A DNA stretch of 13,330 bases. It comes from Bacteroidales bacterium. Lineage in GTDB: Bacteria; Bacteroidota; Bacteroidia; Bacteroidales; VadinHA17. The notes under the pieces were generated by a model. It ran no database searches. It was not told where the DNA came from and saw nothing but the letters and a program-made list of their open reading frames with translations. Below, in pieces: positions 7,366-13,330 of the stretch. Numbering within the stretch: position 1 is the first letter of the stretch; the number at the start of each line of letters is the position of its first letter. Both the position numbers and the translations under genes were made by a program. The stretch is taken from positions 1-13,330 of the forward strand of contig JAOZKQ010000027.1 in assembly GCA_029935275.1 (NCBI GenBank). Reading direction: 5' to 3'.

Positions 7366-8121
7366 CTATTCCTTGGATTTTTTCTTATTTTTCTGTTTTT
7401 TACTTTGTTTTTTTGTCTTTGAAACATAATCCATCATATAAAACATTTCACTGGCAACCTGTCGGCAAATTTCATCATTTTTCAATATATTCCCGGTTGA
7501 GTTATCATAGATATGAATATCTTCGTAGGGTAATGTAAATATAATCTCGGAACCGGCTGGTGTTAATTTCATTTCAACCAGATCTTTACTGCAAAGTACA
7601 GCTGCATAATTTTCATTAGGATTTTGCCAAAAATCATATTTTTTTGAAAAAATAAATATATCAGGATAGCGTTGGCCTAAGCTTAATAAATAAACCGGAT
7701 TTTTTGAATAACCTTCAGCTGCTGTTACTGATAAACCTGTTTTTCGTAGTGCCTCTAAGATTCTATAGTTTATGGCTGTTTCAGTATATCCACCGGAGTA
7801 AGTCCGGATATTATCCAGACTATAATAATAGGTGGCTGTTTGTGCCCATACCTGAGCAAATTGGCTCCTTCTTGAGTTTTGGGTACAGATAAATAAAAGC
7901 TGGGCAGATTTGTTGTCTGAAATGGATTGGAAGATATAATCTCCAATTTCTTCTAAAATTTGTTTCCTTTCTCCTGGTATCTTATTAAAGTCTTTTGGCA
8001 GATCAGCACAATATTCTTTTAATTTTGAATAAAACCGTTGACCGTTTACCGGGGATGATGGTAATAAAAGGATCCCAATTGTAAAAAGAACGATATAATG
8101 TTTGAATCTAAACCTCTTCAT
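7366..8121 (-). CDS. Exported low-molecular-weight phosphatase/ArsC-fold protein
   Basis: A member of the LMW tyrosine phosphatase/thioredoxin-type arsenate reductase superfamily carrying a signal peptide. I use the ATG at 8119-8121 (251 aa); a TTG seven codons upstream only lengthens the basic N-terminus. Residues 1-27 are the signal peptide (likely NG27|Q28). Residues 28-72 are a helical lead-in (LPKDFNKIPGERKQILEEI). The phosphate loop is FIC79TQNSRR85SQFAQ, a complete C-x5-R motif. The chain continues RTYSGGYTETAINYR, PDIFIFSKKYD, Cys177 and YE-D201, the position of the acid Asp; the Pro that normally follows is Ile. In ArsC-like relatives a second Cys follows Cys177 about seven residues on, but here no Cys appears there. 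This speaks against arsenate reduction and for phosphatase or binding activity in the periplasm. A Lys-rich tail (235-251) follows. Confidence 0.8.
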   Translation of the reverse strand: MKRFRFKHYIVLFTIGILLLPSSPVNGQRFYSKLKEYCADLPKDFNKIPGERKQILEEIGDYIFQSISDNKSAQLLFICTQNSRRSQFAQVWAQTATYYYSLDNIRTYSGGYTETAINYRILEALRKTGLSVTAAEGYSKNPVYLLSLGQRYPDIFIFSKKYDFWQNPNENYAAVLCSKDLVEMKLTPAGSEIIFTLPYEDIHIYDNSTGNILKNDEICRQVASEMFYMMDYVSKTKKQSKKQKNKKKSKE

Positions 8122-8451
8122 TTTACATGTATTTTTTATCAAAGTAAAAGTACAATTTTTTTTGGTAATGTTCTTTCTGAAATATAATTATTGAATTATT
8201 GTGTCATATTTTAATGTTATAAAGTACTGAATAGTATAATGATATTTGTGGAGGTGAAGTGATTGAAGGCTTCTGGAAAGTTAAGGGAGGTATGCAATAC
8301 ATTTTAATCGCTAAACATATTATCTGAATTCAACTATTGGATTAATTTATATATGTATTATCTTTAATGTTTAATAAATAGAAAAAAAAGCTTGTGCCAA
8401 TAATTTCAAATACAGAAATACAGAAATTTTAATTTTAAAATGTGATAAATT
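8122..8451. other. Intergenic region between divergent genes (330 nt)
   Basis: It separates the phosphatase-fold gene (-) from the acetyl-CoA synthetase gene (+). I see one promoter-like pair for the latter, a short direct repeat near 8411-8426 (ATACAGAA twice) and no gene with convincing coding features. The purine-rich segment 8248-8292 contains only a 22-codon frame. No RNA gene or riboswitch is recognisable. Confidence 0.6.
8337..8366 (+). promoter_or_regulatory. Candidate promoter of acetyl-CoA synthetase gene
   Basis: TTG at 8337-8339, a 19-nt spacer and TATCTTTA at 8359-8366 fit the Bacteroidota -33/-7 pattern with one mismatch (last G to A). Transcription would start near 8372, leaving about 80 nt of untranslated leader before the ATG at 8452. 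Confidence 0.4.
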
Positions 8452-10332
8452 ATGGAAGAAATGTTTTATCCCTCTGATGAAGTTGTAAAGAGGGCAAATA
8501 TCAAAGATTATGACTCGGTTTTTAAGAGGTCCATTGAGGACAGAGAAGGTTTTTGGGCTGAAGAAGCGGAGAAGTTGCAATGGTATAAAAAATGGGATGC
8601 AGTTCTAGATGAAAGTAACAAGCCTTTCTATAAGTGGTTTGTTGGAGGTAAAACAAATATCATTTTAAATGCGATCGACCGACATCTTGAAACTACTACG
8701 AGAAATAAAATGGCACTTATCTGGGAGGGTGAACCCGGAGATGTAAAGACTTATTCTTATCATGCTTTAAACAGGGATGTTTCCAAGTTTGCGAATGTTT
8801 TGCTCTCTATGGGTGTAAAGAAGGGGGAAATCGTAACTATTTATATGCCACAAATACCTGAACTTATCATTTCAATGCTTGCATGTGCTAAAATTGGGGC
8901 GGTTCATAGCGTAGTTTATGGTGGTTTTAGTTACGAGGCTTTGGCTGAGAGAATTGCAGATGCGAATAGCCGGGTTCTGGTTACCGCAGATGGTGGTTAT
9001 CGCAGGGGCAAACCTACTGCACTCAAGTGTATTGCGAATGAGGCAATGAGAAGATCACCAACTATTGATGTATGTATTACAGTGAAAAGAACAGGTAAAG
9101 ATTGTTTTATGGAGAATGATCGTGATTTTTACTGGCATGATCTTATGGGAATGCCAATAGCCAGTCCAAAGGCTGATACGGCAGAACTGGATGCAGAGGA
9201 TCCTTTATTTATTCTCTATACATCCGGAACAACAGGTAAACCAAAAGGATTGGTGCATACTCATGGTGGGTATCAGGTTTATACTTCTACAACTTTTAAT
9301 TATGTATTTGATATTAAACCGGAGGACCGGTGGTGGTGTGCTGCTGATCCTGGATGGATTACCGGCCATAGTTATATTGTTTATGGTCCGCTTATTAATG
9401 GAGCTACTATTATGCTATATGAAGGGGCTCCGAATCACCCATATCCAAACAGGTGGTGGTCTATGATTGAAAAATATGGTATTAATATTTTATACACTTC
9501 CCCAACAGCAATCAGGGGACTTATGAGGTTTGGTGCATCCTGGGTGGACAAGCATGATATAAGTACATTACGTTTATTGGGTTCTGTTGGGGAACCAATT
9601 AACCCTGAAGCCTGGAAATGGTATTATGAGGTTGTTGGCAAGGAAAAGTGTCCTATTATGGATACCTGGTGGCAGACAGAAACGGGTGGTTTTATGATCA
9701 CACCCATCCCAACAATGCCATTGAAACCGGGATCTGCGGCTAAACCATTTTTCGGGAATGAGATTTCTGTTGTAGATGATAGTGGGGTAGATGTTAAGGA
9801 TGGAGAGGAAGGTACATTGGTAATCAAGGCCCCCTGGCCAGGTATGGCACGCACAATCCTAAATGATCCTGATCGATTCATAGAAAAATACTGGAAACAA
9901 TATGAAAAACAGGGTTGGTATTTGGCAGGAGACTCTGCACGTAAGGATAAAGATGGATATTTTTGGATTATTGGCCGGATTGATGATGTGCTTAAGGTAA
10001 GTGGTTATCGGCTTGGCTCAGCAGAAATTGAAAGTGCACTGGTTAGTCACCAGTCAGTTACTGAGGCTGCCGCTATTGGGCTACCTGATCAGTTGAGAGG
10101 AAACTCAATCCATGCATATGTGATACTTAAAGAAGGCTATTCTTCAAATAAGGAGTTAGCTGAGGAATTGAAGGATCATGTAGCCAAAGAGATTGGTCCA
10201 ATTGCTAAACCTGCTGAAATCATTTTTAGCGATGGCTTACCAAAAACACGTAGTGGCAAAATAATGAGAAGAGTGCTGAAAGCCAGGGCCCTTGGCCAGG
10301 ACGAGGGAGATCTTTCAACCCTGGAAGATTAA
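8452..10332 (+). CDS. acs: Acetyl-CoA synthetase, AMP-forming
   Basis: Makes acetyl-CoA from acetate, CoA and ATP through an acetyl-AMP intermediate in the cytoplasm, for acetate use. The 626-residue length is slightly below the about 650 of enterobacterial Acs, the difference being at the N-terminus. Seen motifs: P-loop YTSGTTGKPKG (256-266); PGWITGH (300-306), where Ile303 stands for the Val310 of the Salmonella enzyme; DTWWQTETGG (404-413), with Trp407 at the Trp414 position that limits the pocket to acetate; GDSARKDKDGY (493-503); hinge and C-terminal domain from about 505 (GRIDDVLKVSGYRLG); PKTRSGK (597-603), with Lys603 the catalytic lysine that Pat-type acetyltransferases switch off. 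All key residues are present, so it should be active, with acetate the likely main substrate. The gene stands alone and is followed by a stem-loop 5 nt after the stop. Confidence 0.95.
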   Translation: MEEMFYPSDEVVKRANIKDYDSVFKRSIEDREGFWAEEAEKLQWYKKWDAVLDESNKPFYKWFVGGKTNIILNAIDRHLETTTRNKMALIWEGEPGDVKTYSYHALNRDVSKFANVLLSMGVKKGEIVTIYMPQIPELIISMLACAKIGAVHSVVYGGFSYEALAERIADANSRVLVTADGGYRRGKPTALKCIANEAMRRSPTIDVCITVKRTGKDCFMENDRDFYWHDLMGMPIASPKADTAELDAEDPLFILYTSGTTGKPKGLVHTHGGYQVYTSTTFNYVFDIKPEDRWWCAADPGWITGHSYIVYGPLINGATIMLYEGAPNHPYPNRWWSMIEKYGINILYTSPTAIRGLMRFGASWVDKHDISTLRLLGSVGEPINPEAWKWYYEVVGKEKCPIMDTWWQTETGGFMITPIPTMPLKPGSAAKPFFGNEISVVDDSGVDVKDGEEGTLVIKAPWPGMARTILNDPDRFIEKYWKQYEKQGWYLAGDSARKDKDGYFWIIGRIDDVLKVSGYRLGSAEIESALVSHQSVTEAAAIGLPDQLRGNSIHAYVILKEGYSSNKELAEELKDHVAKEIGPIAKPAEIIFSDGLPKTRSGKIMRRVLKARALGQDEGDLSTLED

Positions 10333-10336
10333 TTAT

Positions 10337-10362
10337 GCTTGTTAATGGAAAAGTTAACAAGC
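10337..10362 (+). terminator. Perfect 9-bp stem-loop just after acs
   Basis: GCTTGTTAA (10337-10345) pairs exactly with TTAACAAGC (10354-10362) around an 8-nt loop, starting 5 nt after the acs stop codon. The position suits a transcript end or an mRNA-stabilising hairpin. The bases after it (aggtttgcac) are not a U-run, so factor-independent termination is doubtful. Confidence 0.45.
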
Positions 10363-10433
10363 AGGTTTGCACTTAGGGTTTGTGGAGATGGATAACAGGA
10401 AATGTAAACTTTTGAAAAGCAAAGGAATACGAT

Positions 10434-10448
10434 ACAGCCTGGTTGTTT
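10434..10448. repeat. Palindromic 15-mer, copy 2 (ACAGCCTGGTTGTTT)
   Basis: It matches the element at 4521-4535 in 14 of 15 bases. It lies 19 nt upstream of the lipoprotein start codon, in the gap after acs. The remaining 100 nt of this gap hold the acs stem-loop and no gene. Confidence 0.4.
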
Positions 10449-10466
10449 AAATAAAAAATTAATGCT

Positions 10467-10877
10467 ATGAAAACACAAATAAGAATATTTAATGTTTTGC
10501 TATTATTATTACTGAGTTTGTCTCTTTTTAATTGCAATAAGGATACTGAAACTCAGTTTGTTATTCAAGTGGATAGTATCCGGGTGGCTGATACAGTTGT
10601 AGTAGATGCAAATCTGAGAATCGATTTTTTTGGTACAATAGGGCCAAATGGATGTTATTCATTTTCTCATGATGAGACAGATTTTGTTCAAACTACTATT
10701 TCAATTAAGCTGTGGGGTAAAAATTCCGGAGAAAGTGATTGCCCTGATGTTGTGGTTAAACTGGATGGCTTGTATATGGATGTAAATTTTAATTCTTCCG
10801 GTACCTATACTATTCAGATTGTCCAGCCTGATAATACTAAATTGTTGAAAACGGTAATTGTTACAGATCCTGTTTAA
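10467..10877 (+). CDS. Small lipoprotein, Ig-like strand-rich
   Basis: A predicted lipoprotein of 136 residues with unknown role. The signal peptide (MKTQIRIFNVLLLLLLSLSLFN) ends at a lipobox L-F-N-C23. The residues after the Cys are N-K-D-T-E-T, close to the Lys-acidic lipoprotein export signals known from some Bacteroidota, so surface exposure is possible. The mature domain is all strands: VDSIRVADTVVVDANLRIDF, the IGPNGCYSF stretch, ISIKLWGK, VVVKLDG and GTYTIQIVQPD, the look of a single beta-sandwich. Cys63 and Cys92 could form a disulfide. I do not know a named family, although the GPNGCYSF and C-P-x-V-V patterns feel like a conserved one. It ends 8 nt before the hydrolase gene, so the two are probably cotranscribed. 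Confidence 0.75.
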   Translation: MKTQIRIFNVLLLLLLSLSLFNCNKDTETQFVIQVDSIRVADTVVVDANLRIDFFGTIGPNGCYSFSHDETDFVQTTISIKLWGKNSGESDCPDVVVKLDGLYMDVNFNSSGTYTIQIVQPDNTKLLKTVIVTDPV

Positions 10878-10885
10878 GAGCAAAA

Positions 10886-11584
10886 ATGCCTGATATAATT
10901 ACCATTAAGTTAGCCTATACCCGGGTTTATTTGATAAAGGAGAATGCTAAGTATTTAGTTGTAGATACAGGGCTTAAAGGTTATTCAGGCTTGTTGGAAA
11001 AAGGTTTGCAAGAGAATGGAGTGGGTCCTGCAGATATTTCTTTGATTGTTATTACACATGTTCATTATGATCATGTTGGTAACCTTGCCTGGTTAAAAGA
11101 GTATTGCCAGGCTCCTGTTTTGGTGAGTAGTGTTGAAGCAGGCATGCTGGAGGAAGCTAAGTCTTTTACCCCCTCTGGAACGAAATTATTAACCAGGATT
11201 ATTTCAGGAATTGGGAAGATTTATAACCCTTATGCAAGTTATGAACCGGTAAAGCCGGATTTGATATTTTCAGATTTTATTTCTTTAATTGAATATGGTT
11301 TTTCAGCTGTTATAATACCAACTCCGGGACATACAGCCGGGTCTATAAGTGTGATTTTTGGCTCTGGTGAGGCTTTTGTCGGTGATACCTGCTTCCGGTT
11401 TTATAATGGAAAAAGTGTATTTCCGGTTTTTGCAAATGACGTACACACTTTGTTGAAAACCTGGCAGACTTTGCTGGATTCAGAAGCATTGGTTTTTTAC
11501 CCGGGACACGGACGTCCGTTTAAAAGAGATGCCCTGCAGGAATCTTATAGGGAAATAAATCAAAAGCATTCATTTAAAAGCTGA
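10886..11584 (+). CDS. Metallo-beta-lactamase-fold hydrolase
   Basis: A cytoplasmic MBL-fold hydrolase (232 aa, no signal peptide) with a complete two-metal site: H58-x-H60-x-D62-H63 in THVHYDHVGN, His149 in TPGHTAGS, Asp167 in VGDTCF and His208 in YPGHGRP. The short length and simple layout fit the glyoxalase II-like/general MBL group. The substrate cannot be told. Beta-lactamase activity is not implied, since class B enzymes are exported and this is not. It starts 8 nt after the lipoprotein gene, probably in one transcript; a function shared with that lipoprotein is not evident. The ATG at 10886 is right before the first strand (IITIKLAYTRVYLI). Confidence 0.88.
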   Translation: MPDIITIKLAYTRVYLIKENAKYLVVDTGLKGYSGLLEKGLQENGVGPADISLIVITHVHYDHVGNLAWLKEYCQAPVLVSSVEAGMLEEAKSFTPSGTKLLTRIISGIGKIYNPYASYEPVKPDLIFSDFISLIEYGFSAVIIPTPGHTAGSISVIFGSGEAFVGDTCFRFYNGKSVFPVFANDVHTLLKTWQTLLDSEALVFYPGHGRPFKRDALQESYREINQKHSFKS

Positions 11585-11681
11585 TACAGTTTAAGTTTGG
11601 CATGCTATTTGACTAATTGTTTTAAAAATAATCTTAAATACGAAATTTATATAGTTTAATCAGTTTATAAAATTATGAGTT

Positions 11682-12236
11682 ATGAGAAAATTATTATTTG
11701 TACTGCTTGTTGCTTTACTATCATTTCCGGTAATGGCACAAAAAATGACAAAAGAGGAGAAGAAAGCAGCCAAAGCTGAAAAGAAAGAACTTCAGGAAAA
11801 GGCAGATGCTGAACGAGCTATTGTTATTAAGAACAGTATTGATGCAAAACAGTTTGTGCTTGAAGCTTTGTTTTTATCTGACAAGAGAGGGGAAAGAGTG
11901 GTAGTTGACCCGATTTTTAATTTTATTGGCCTTGATGGGGATAAAGCTGCCTTTCAGTTTTCAAATGGTACCACTGTTGGTTACAACGGAGTAGGTGGTG
12001 TAACAGTAGAAGGTAATGTCACTAATTATGAGGTTTCTGTTAATAAAAAGGGAGTCTATTCAATAGATTTTCGTATTTCTGCTTCTTTTGGAAGTATTTT
12101 TGTTTCCATGAATGTGTTTCCTACCGGTCAGACTGAAGCTACTATTAGTGGAAGTGATTCTTCAAAATTAAAGTATTCCGGAAATTTACTTCCCTTGGCT
12201 GAATCCAGGATATTTAAGGGGTCCTCTATATTATGA
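11682..12236 (+). CDS. DUF4251 family exported protein
   Basis: A secreted or periplasmic protein of unknown function found widely in Bacteroidota. It has 184 residues: signal peptide 1-19 (MRKLLFVLLVALLSFPVMA|Q20), a Lys/Glu-rich helical stretch at 22-45 (EEKKAAKAEKKELQEKADAE), then the DUF4251 domain. The domain begins with the helix AIVIKNSIDAKQFVLEA and continues as strands including VVVDPIFNFIGLDGDKAAFQF, VGYNGVGGVTVEGNVTNYEV and GSIFVSMNVFPTGQTEATIS. These glycine-rich turns and the 'N-G-V-G-G-x-T-x-E-G' stretch are the family's marks. It stands alone between the MBL gene (97 nt upstream) and a strong terminator. No clear promoter box was found in the upstream gap. Confidence 0.85.
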   Translation: MRKLLFVLLVALLSFPVMAQKMTKEEKKAAKAEKKELQEKADAERAIVIKNSIDAKQFVLEALFLSDKRGERVVVDPIFNFIGLDGDKAAFQFSNGTTVGYNGVGGVTVEGNVTNYEVSVNKKGVYSIDFRISASFGSIFVSMNVFPTGQTEATISGSDSSKLKYSGNLLPLAESRIFKGSSIL

Positions 12237-12257
12237 TTAGCATTCTTTGATAATTCA

Positions 12258-12293
12258 TCTCCTTCATTTCTTTAAATGAGAGAGGTTTTTTTT
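12258..12293 (+). terminator. Intrinsic terminator after the DUF4251 gene
   Basis: The stem TCTCCTTCATTT (12258-12269) pairs with AAATGAGAGAGG-type sequence (12274-12285) over 12 positions with one mismatch and two G-U pairs, around a CTTT loop. Eight T follow directly (12286-12293). It starts 22 nt after the stop codon. This is the clearest terminator of the window. Confidence 0.8.
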
Positions 12294-12340
12294 ATTGCTG
12301 GCCATGAGATATACTAACCTGAATTCCCTACAACGAACTC

Positions 12341-12366
12341 AGCCCCAGGTGACCGGGTCTTTTTTT
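12341..12366 (+). terminator. Second terminator-like hairpin
   Basis: AGCCC (12341-12345) can pair with GGG-t-CT (12355-12360) with one bulged T, around a 9-nt loop, followed by a run of seven T to 12366. It lies 47 nt after the first terminator. The stem is short; it may be a back-up terminator or the end of a small transcript. Confidence 0.4.
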
Positions 12367-12389
12367 ATTTTAGTAAATTTGTAACTTAA

Positions 12390-12421
12390 TTTGATTTATG
12401 AATCTAGTATTAATAATTTTG
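12390..12421 (+). promoter_or_regulatory. Promoter of the TerB-like gene
   Basis: TTTG (12390-12393), a 20-nt spacer and TAATTTTG (12414-12421) match the Bacteroidota -33/-7 consensus almost exactly. Transcription would start near 12428, about 27 nt before the ATG at 12455. Another TAAATTTG at 12374-12381 lacks a -33 partner. Confidence 0.6.
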
Positions 12422-12454
12422 TCATATTAAAAATTAGGAAATCGGGTTTTAACT

Positions 12455-12859
12455 ATGAATCGCAATAAGCTGGAAAAAATAAGTCTGATTCAATCATTGA
12501 TTGCTCTGTCAAAGTCTGATAATAAATATGATGAAATTGAGAGAAAATTTATTTCAAAAATTGCAGAGATGGTTGGTATCAGTTTGGATCAACTGAGGAA
12601 GATTGAAACATCTGAGAATATTTTTGCCCCGCCAAAGTCTGAATTTGCGAGGATTTTACAATTTCAACGACTCATATTGATAATGTGTATTGATGGAGAA
12701 ATGAGCAATAGTGAAAAACATTACATCCGGGATGTAGGTATCCGGATGGGTTTGAATCCTCAGGCCATTGAGGAAGTACTTTTAGAGGTGAAAAATTATC
12801 CTGAAAGGGCAATTCCATCAAATGTGATTATAAATATATTTACCAAATTTCATAACTAA
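12455..12859 (+). CDS. TerB-like domain protein
   Basis: A 134-residue cytoplasmic protein made of one TerB-like helical domain. Two acidic turn motifs mark it: A-L-S-K-S-D22-N-K-Y-D-E-I-E in the first half and I-D80-G-E-M-S-N-S-E in the second, each leading into a helix (RKFISKIAEMVG; KHYIRDVGIRMGL). TerB-type domains bind metal ions through such residues and, from known work, occur with tellurite resistance and membrane stress systems. No other ter gene is near. Function here is open. It follows the best promoter in the window and is 52 nt from the next gene, so the two could be one transcript. The ABC transporter at 1372-4491 starts with a similar domain. I am fairly sure of the fold, not of the role. 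Confidence 0.7.
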   Translation: MNRNKLEKISLIQSLIALSKSDNKYDEIERKFISKIAEMVGISLDQLRKIETSENIFAPPKSEFARILQFQRLILIMCIDGEMSNSEKHYIRDVGIRMGLNPQAIEEVLLEVKNYPERAIPSNVIINIFTKFHN

Positions 12860-12911
12860 TTTCAGGGACGAATAGTTATAGAAAAACACTAAGGATTTTA
12901 CCCATTAAATA

Positions 12912-13330
12912 ATGATGACTAAAATAAGTGAAATGAAAAGTTTGAATAAGCAAACAGACAGGTACATACAGTTATTTCAATTGGCTATAATTGGGATTTT
13001 TATATTGTTTATTGCCGGTTGCCAGAAGGATACTGAGACTGAAGAACCGGAAGGGGATAAGAGAGGGGACCTAATTGAGGCCACTTATATAATGAGCTAT
13101 TCCACAAGCTATATCCAATCTATAATTAATGCAGTTGATGTTGATATGAATGCAGAAGTTAAGTATGGTGTAGATGTGTATAAATTACTTTATTACACCC
13201 CCGGGCCGGATGGATCATTAATTGAGGCCTCTGGTGCAATAATGATTCCAAAAGACGCAATTGATCTTCCTGCTATGGCTTATTTTCATGGTACGGAAAC
13301 AAAAAGAATTCAGGTAGCATCCTATAATCC
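12912..13330 (+). CDS. Lipoprotein alpha/beta hydrolase (secretory lipase type), N-terminal part
   Basis: The frame runs open to the end of the window, giving 139 residues without a stop. It begins with two adjacent ATGs (12912 and 12915) and has a third at 12933. A basic N-terminus and a hydrophobic stretch LFQLAIIGIFILFIAG (21-36) lead to Cys37, a lipoprotein site, followed by Q-K-D-T-E-T and an acidic linker (EEPEGDKRGD). The mature part then reads YKLLYYTPGPDGSLIEASGAIMIPK and MAYFHGTET, the usual start of a secreted alpha/beta hydrolase; the HG turn is the oxyanion-hole region. The nucleophile serine and the rest lie beyond the window. It probably hydrolyses an ester outside the cell membrane; the substrate is unknown. 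Confidence 0.75.
   Translation, partial: MMTKISEMKSLNKQTDRYIQLFQLAIIGIFILFIAGCQKDTETEEPEGDKRGDLIEATYIMSYSTSYIQSIINAVDVDMNAEVKYGVDVYKLLYYTPGPDGSLIEASGAIMIPKDAIDLPAMAYFHGTETKRIQVASYN

Noticed and set aside
7366..8121. Arsenate reductase (arsC) as the function
   Set aside because: The second relay cysteine is missing, the protein is exported and no other ars gene is nearby.
8259..8327. 22-codon frame starting with GTG upstream of acs
   Set aside because: Too short, no recognisable peptide or start context, and open frames of this size are expected by chance.
9191..9881. Frames of 85-91 codons on both strands within acs
   Set aside because: Shadows of the acs reading frame, whose motifs are intact throughout.
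10886..11584. Beta-lactamase resistance gene
   Set aside because: The MBL fold is complete, but there is no signal peptide and the fold is shared by many ordinary hydrolases.
1..13330. Defence island, prophage, insertion sequence, CRISPR or tRNA gene
   Set aside because: No integrase, transposase, terminal repeats, regularly spaced repeats or cloverleaf-like sequence was seen on either strand.

Overview
The window looks like a stretch of a Bacteroidota chromosome (probably class Bacteroidia; the order cannot be fixed from this piece). It is AT-rich, Shine-Dalgarno sites are not evident, several promoter boxes match the Bacteroidota TAnnTTTG type, many exported proteins have a signal peptide ending just before Gln, and four families typical of the phylum occur (PorT-like barrel, DUF6048, DUF6452, DUF4251). 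I see no mobile element, tRNA, rRNA or CRISPR array, and composition looks even throughout.

Region by region. (1) 1-639: the C-terminal 60% of a butyrate-kinase-family protein on the + strand, with several motif residues unlike the usual family pattern. It converges on a hotdog-fold thioesterase (719-1213, -). (2) 1372-4491: a large ABCG-type ABC protein (1039 aa) with an N-terminal TerB-like domain, the ATPase, a CPTC linker motif and a membrane domain with a very long loop. (3) 4543-8121: a run of five minus-strand genes, all for exported proteins: a PorT-like outer-membrane barrel, the DUF6452-DUF6048 pair with overlapping reading frames, a secreted protein of unknown function, and a secreted protein with a low-molecular-weight tyrosine phosphatase/arsenate reductase fold. 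(4) 8452-10332: AMP-forming acetyl-CoA synthetase, followed by a perfect 9-bp stem-loop. (5) 10467-12236: a small lipoprotein and a metallo-beta-lactamase-fold hydrolase 8 nt apart, then a DUF4251 protein ending at a good intrinsic terminator, with a second terminator-like hairpin about 50 nt on. (6) 12455-13330: a stand-alone TerB-like protein behind the best promoter of the window, then the start of a lipoprotein alpha/beta hydrolase that runs off the end.

How the genes fit together: butyrate kinase, the thioesterase and acetyl-CoA synthetase all act on short-chain acyl groups, but they are not in one operon. Most other genes serve the cell envelope. Nothing here is an obvious defence or mobile system. 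The most interesting leads are the TerB/ABCG fusion, the exported phosphatase-fold protein that lacks the second arsenate-reductase cysteine, the altered butyrate kinase motifs, and a shared Cys-x-Lys-Asp-Thr-Glu-Thr start in two lipoproteins that resembles a surface-export signal.
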